Assembly: GCA_937868145.1 (NCBI GenBank)
Contig: CALMMH010000129.1
Location: 1 to 6,637 of the forward strand
From: an uncultured Phycisphaerales bacterium
Lineage (GTDB): Bacteria > Planctomycetota > Phycisphaerae > Sedimentisphaerales > Anaerobacaceae
Reading direction: 5' to 3'
Length of the DNA stretch: 6,637 bases
Both the position numbers and the translations under genes were made by a program. Shown here one piece after another: positions 5,874-6,637 of the stretch. The first letter of the stretch is position 1; the number at the start of each line of letters is the position of its first letter. The notes beneath the pieces were generated by a model. The model saw only the letters and a program-made list of their open reading frames with translations. It ran no database searches and was not told where the DNA came from.

Positions 5874-6637
5874 ACATCTCCCGGTAGAGAATCATATCGA
5901 CCGTTCCGGCCTGGGTGTTTCTTCGCAACAGGGCTTCGACGGCGCATTTGCGATCGGCCAGGCTCGCCCGCGAGGTAACGCGGTAGAATCGGTCCTTCGG
6001 ACTCACGCAAATCCTGTCCTTGATGGCTCGGTAGACATTATCGGTCATTCCCGACAGGCTCTTGAGCTGGGCGACGTTCTCGAACGGTTTGAGCCTGCGC
6101 TGGTTGATGACCATCTGAGCCATCGCGCCGTTCATCTGTTCCGAGAGGGACTCGATGACGAGCCGGGGCGCCGCGTTGATGTTGATCTTGCCGTCGCCGA
6201 GGCAGGTCAGGTAAGGACGCAGGCGGCCCAGGGCCTGGGGAGTGATTCCCTCGACCCCGAGCATGTCGTCCACCGCGTCGAGCGGCCGATTCCGGCACGA
6301 GCAGGGCTGCGAGAGACCCCGATAGTGGCTGTTCTCGGCCCCGGTGTTCTCATGCTGGATGAACGAGAGATGCGTCACCTCGTCGTCGGCGTCGATCCAG
6401 TCGATCAGACAGGGGATCACGCCGTAGCCAATCCGCTCGGAACTGTCCTGCTGCGCGTTCACGAGGTCGATGAGTCGGAGGAACTGATCGATGCTTCGCC
6501 GGTCGATTTCTCCGTTGGCGTTCTTGAGGATGTTGACGTTCAGGAGACCGCTCTCGTCGGCGATGGCGACCGAACAGCTCGCGTCGTCGATGGCGAACGT
6601 GTTGTCGCCGGTCAGGAACCGGGCGAATCGCGGGTCC
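5872..6637 (-). CDS. gspK: type II secretion minor pseudopilin GspK, C-terminal part (5' end outside window)
   Basis: The frame is open from the right edge to TAG 5874-5872, giving 254 residues without the N-terminus. An internal GTG (6462) is not the start, because family motifs continue upstream of it. Visible are VAIADESGLLNVN (23-35 of the fragment), the GspK 'DESGkiNlN' signature; LIDWIDADDE (77-86) with TGAE after it; CRNRPLDAVDDMLGVEGITP; and GDGKININAAP, followed by the helix-hairpin-helix-like domain with LKSLSGM. GspK sits at the pseudopilus tip with GspI and GspJ, and its bulky domain limits or primes pseudopilus growth. The prepilin peptidase site and N-terminal helix lie outside the window. 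The usual order K-L-M is kept, so gspG-J are expected upstream, beyond the right edge. The family call is secure. Confidence 0.9.
   Translation of the reverse strand, partial: DPRFARFLTGDNTFAIDDASCSVAIADESGLLNVNILKNANGEIDRRSIDQFLRLIDLVNAQQDSSERIGYGVIPCLIDWIDADDEVTHLSFIQHENTGAENSHYRGLSQPCSCRNRPLDAVDDMLGVEGITPQALGRLRPYLTCLGDGKININAAPRLVIESLSEQMNGAMAQMVINQRRLKPFENVAQLKSLSGMTDNVYRAIKDRICVSPKDRFYRVTSRASLADRKCAVEALLRRNTQAGTVDMILYREM

Overview
The window is about 60% G+C, densely coded bacterial DNA. It holds the 3' end of one gene, six further protein-coding genes and no RNA genes, mobile elements or CRISPR arrays that I can see. The Tat-exported sugar-isomerase-like protein, the exported CinA relative and the GspK-L-M cluster together suggest a Planctomycetota/PVC-type Gram-negative bacterium, perhaps Phycisphaerae-like. 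That placement is inference from gene content, not from a marker gene.

Left end (1-282): the last ~54 codons of a plus-strand gene run in from outside the window and stop at 167. After it come a short spacer and a stem-loop (259-275) that can serve as terminator for the converging transcripts.

283-2085, minus strand: a two-gene unit. The promoter-proximal gene encodes a CinA-family protein with an apparent Sec signal peptide. It is followed 21 nt later by a GNAT-type N-acetyltransferase gene.

2086-2345: a 260-bp divergent intergenic region with ribosome-binding sites for both flanking genes and one candidate minus-strand promoter.

2346-3776, plus strand: a Tat-signal protein related to the L-fucose/L-arabinose isomerase fold. 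It keeps the Glu...Asp spacing of the FucI metal site.

3786-6637, minus strand: the tail of a type II secretion (T2SS) or closely related pseudopilus operon, in the order gspK (cut by the window edge), gspL, gspM. The gspL and gspM reading frames overlap by ATGA, and gspM ends 9 bp from the converging isomerase-like gene. No gspN follows.

Functional reading: GspK is the minor pseudopilin at the pseudopilus tip, and GspL-GspM form the inner-membrane platform linking to the assembly ATPase. The Tat protein and the CinA-like protein are both predicted to leave the cytoplasm, so the window is enriched in cell-envelope/export functions. Nothing in the sequence shows that the exported proteins are substrates of this secretion system. 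The most unusual items are the exported CinA homologue with an eroded C-terminal deamidase motif and the exported isomerase-fold protein beside it.
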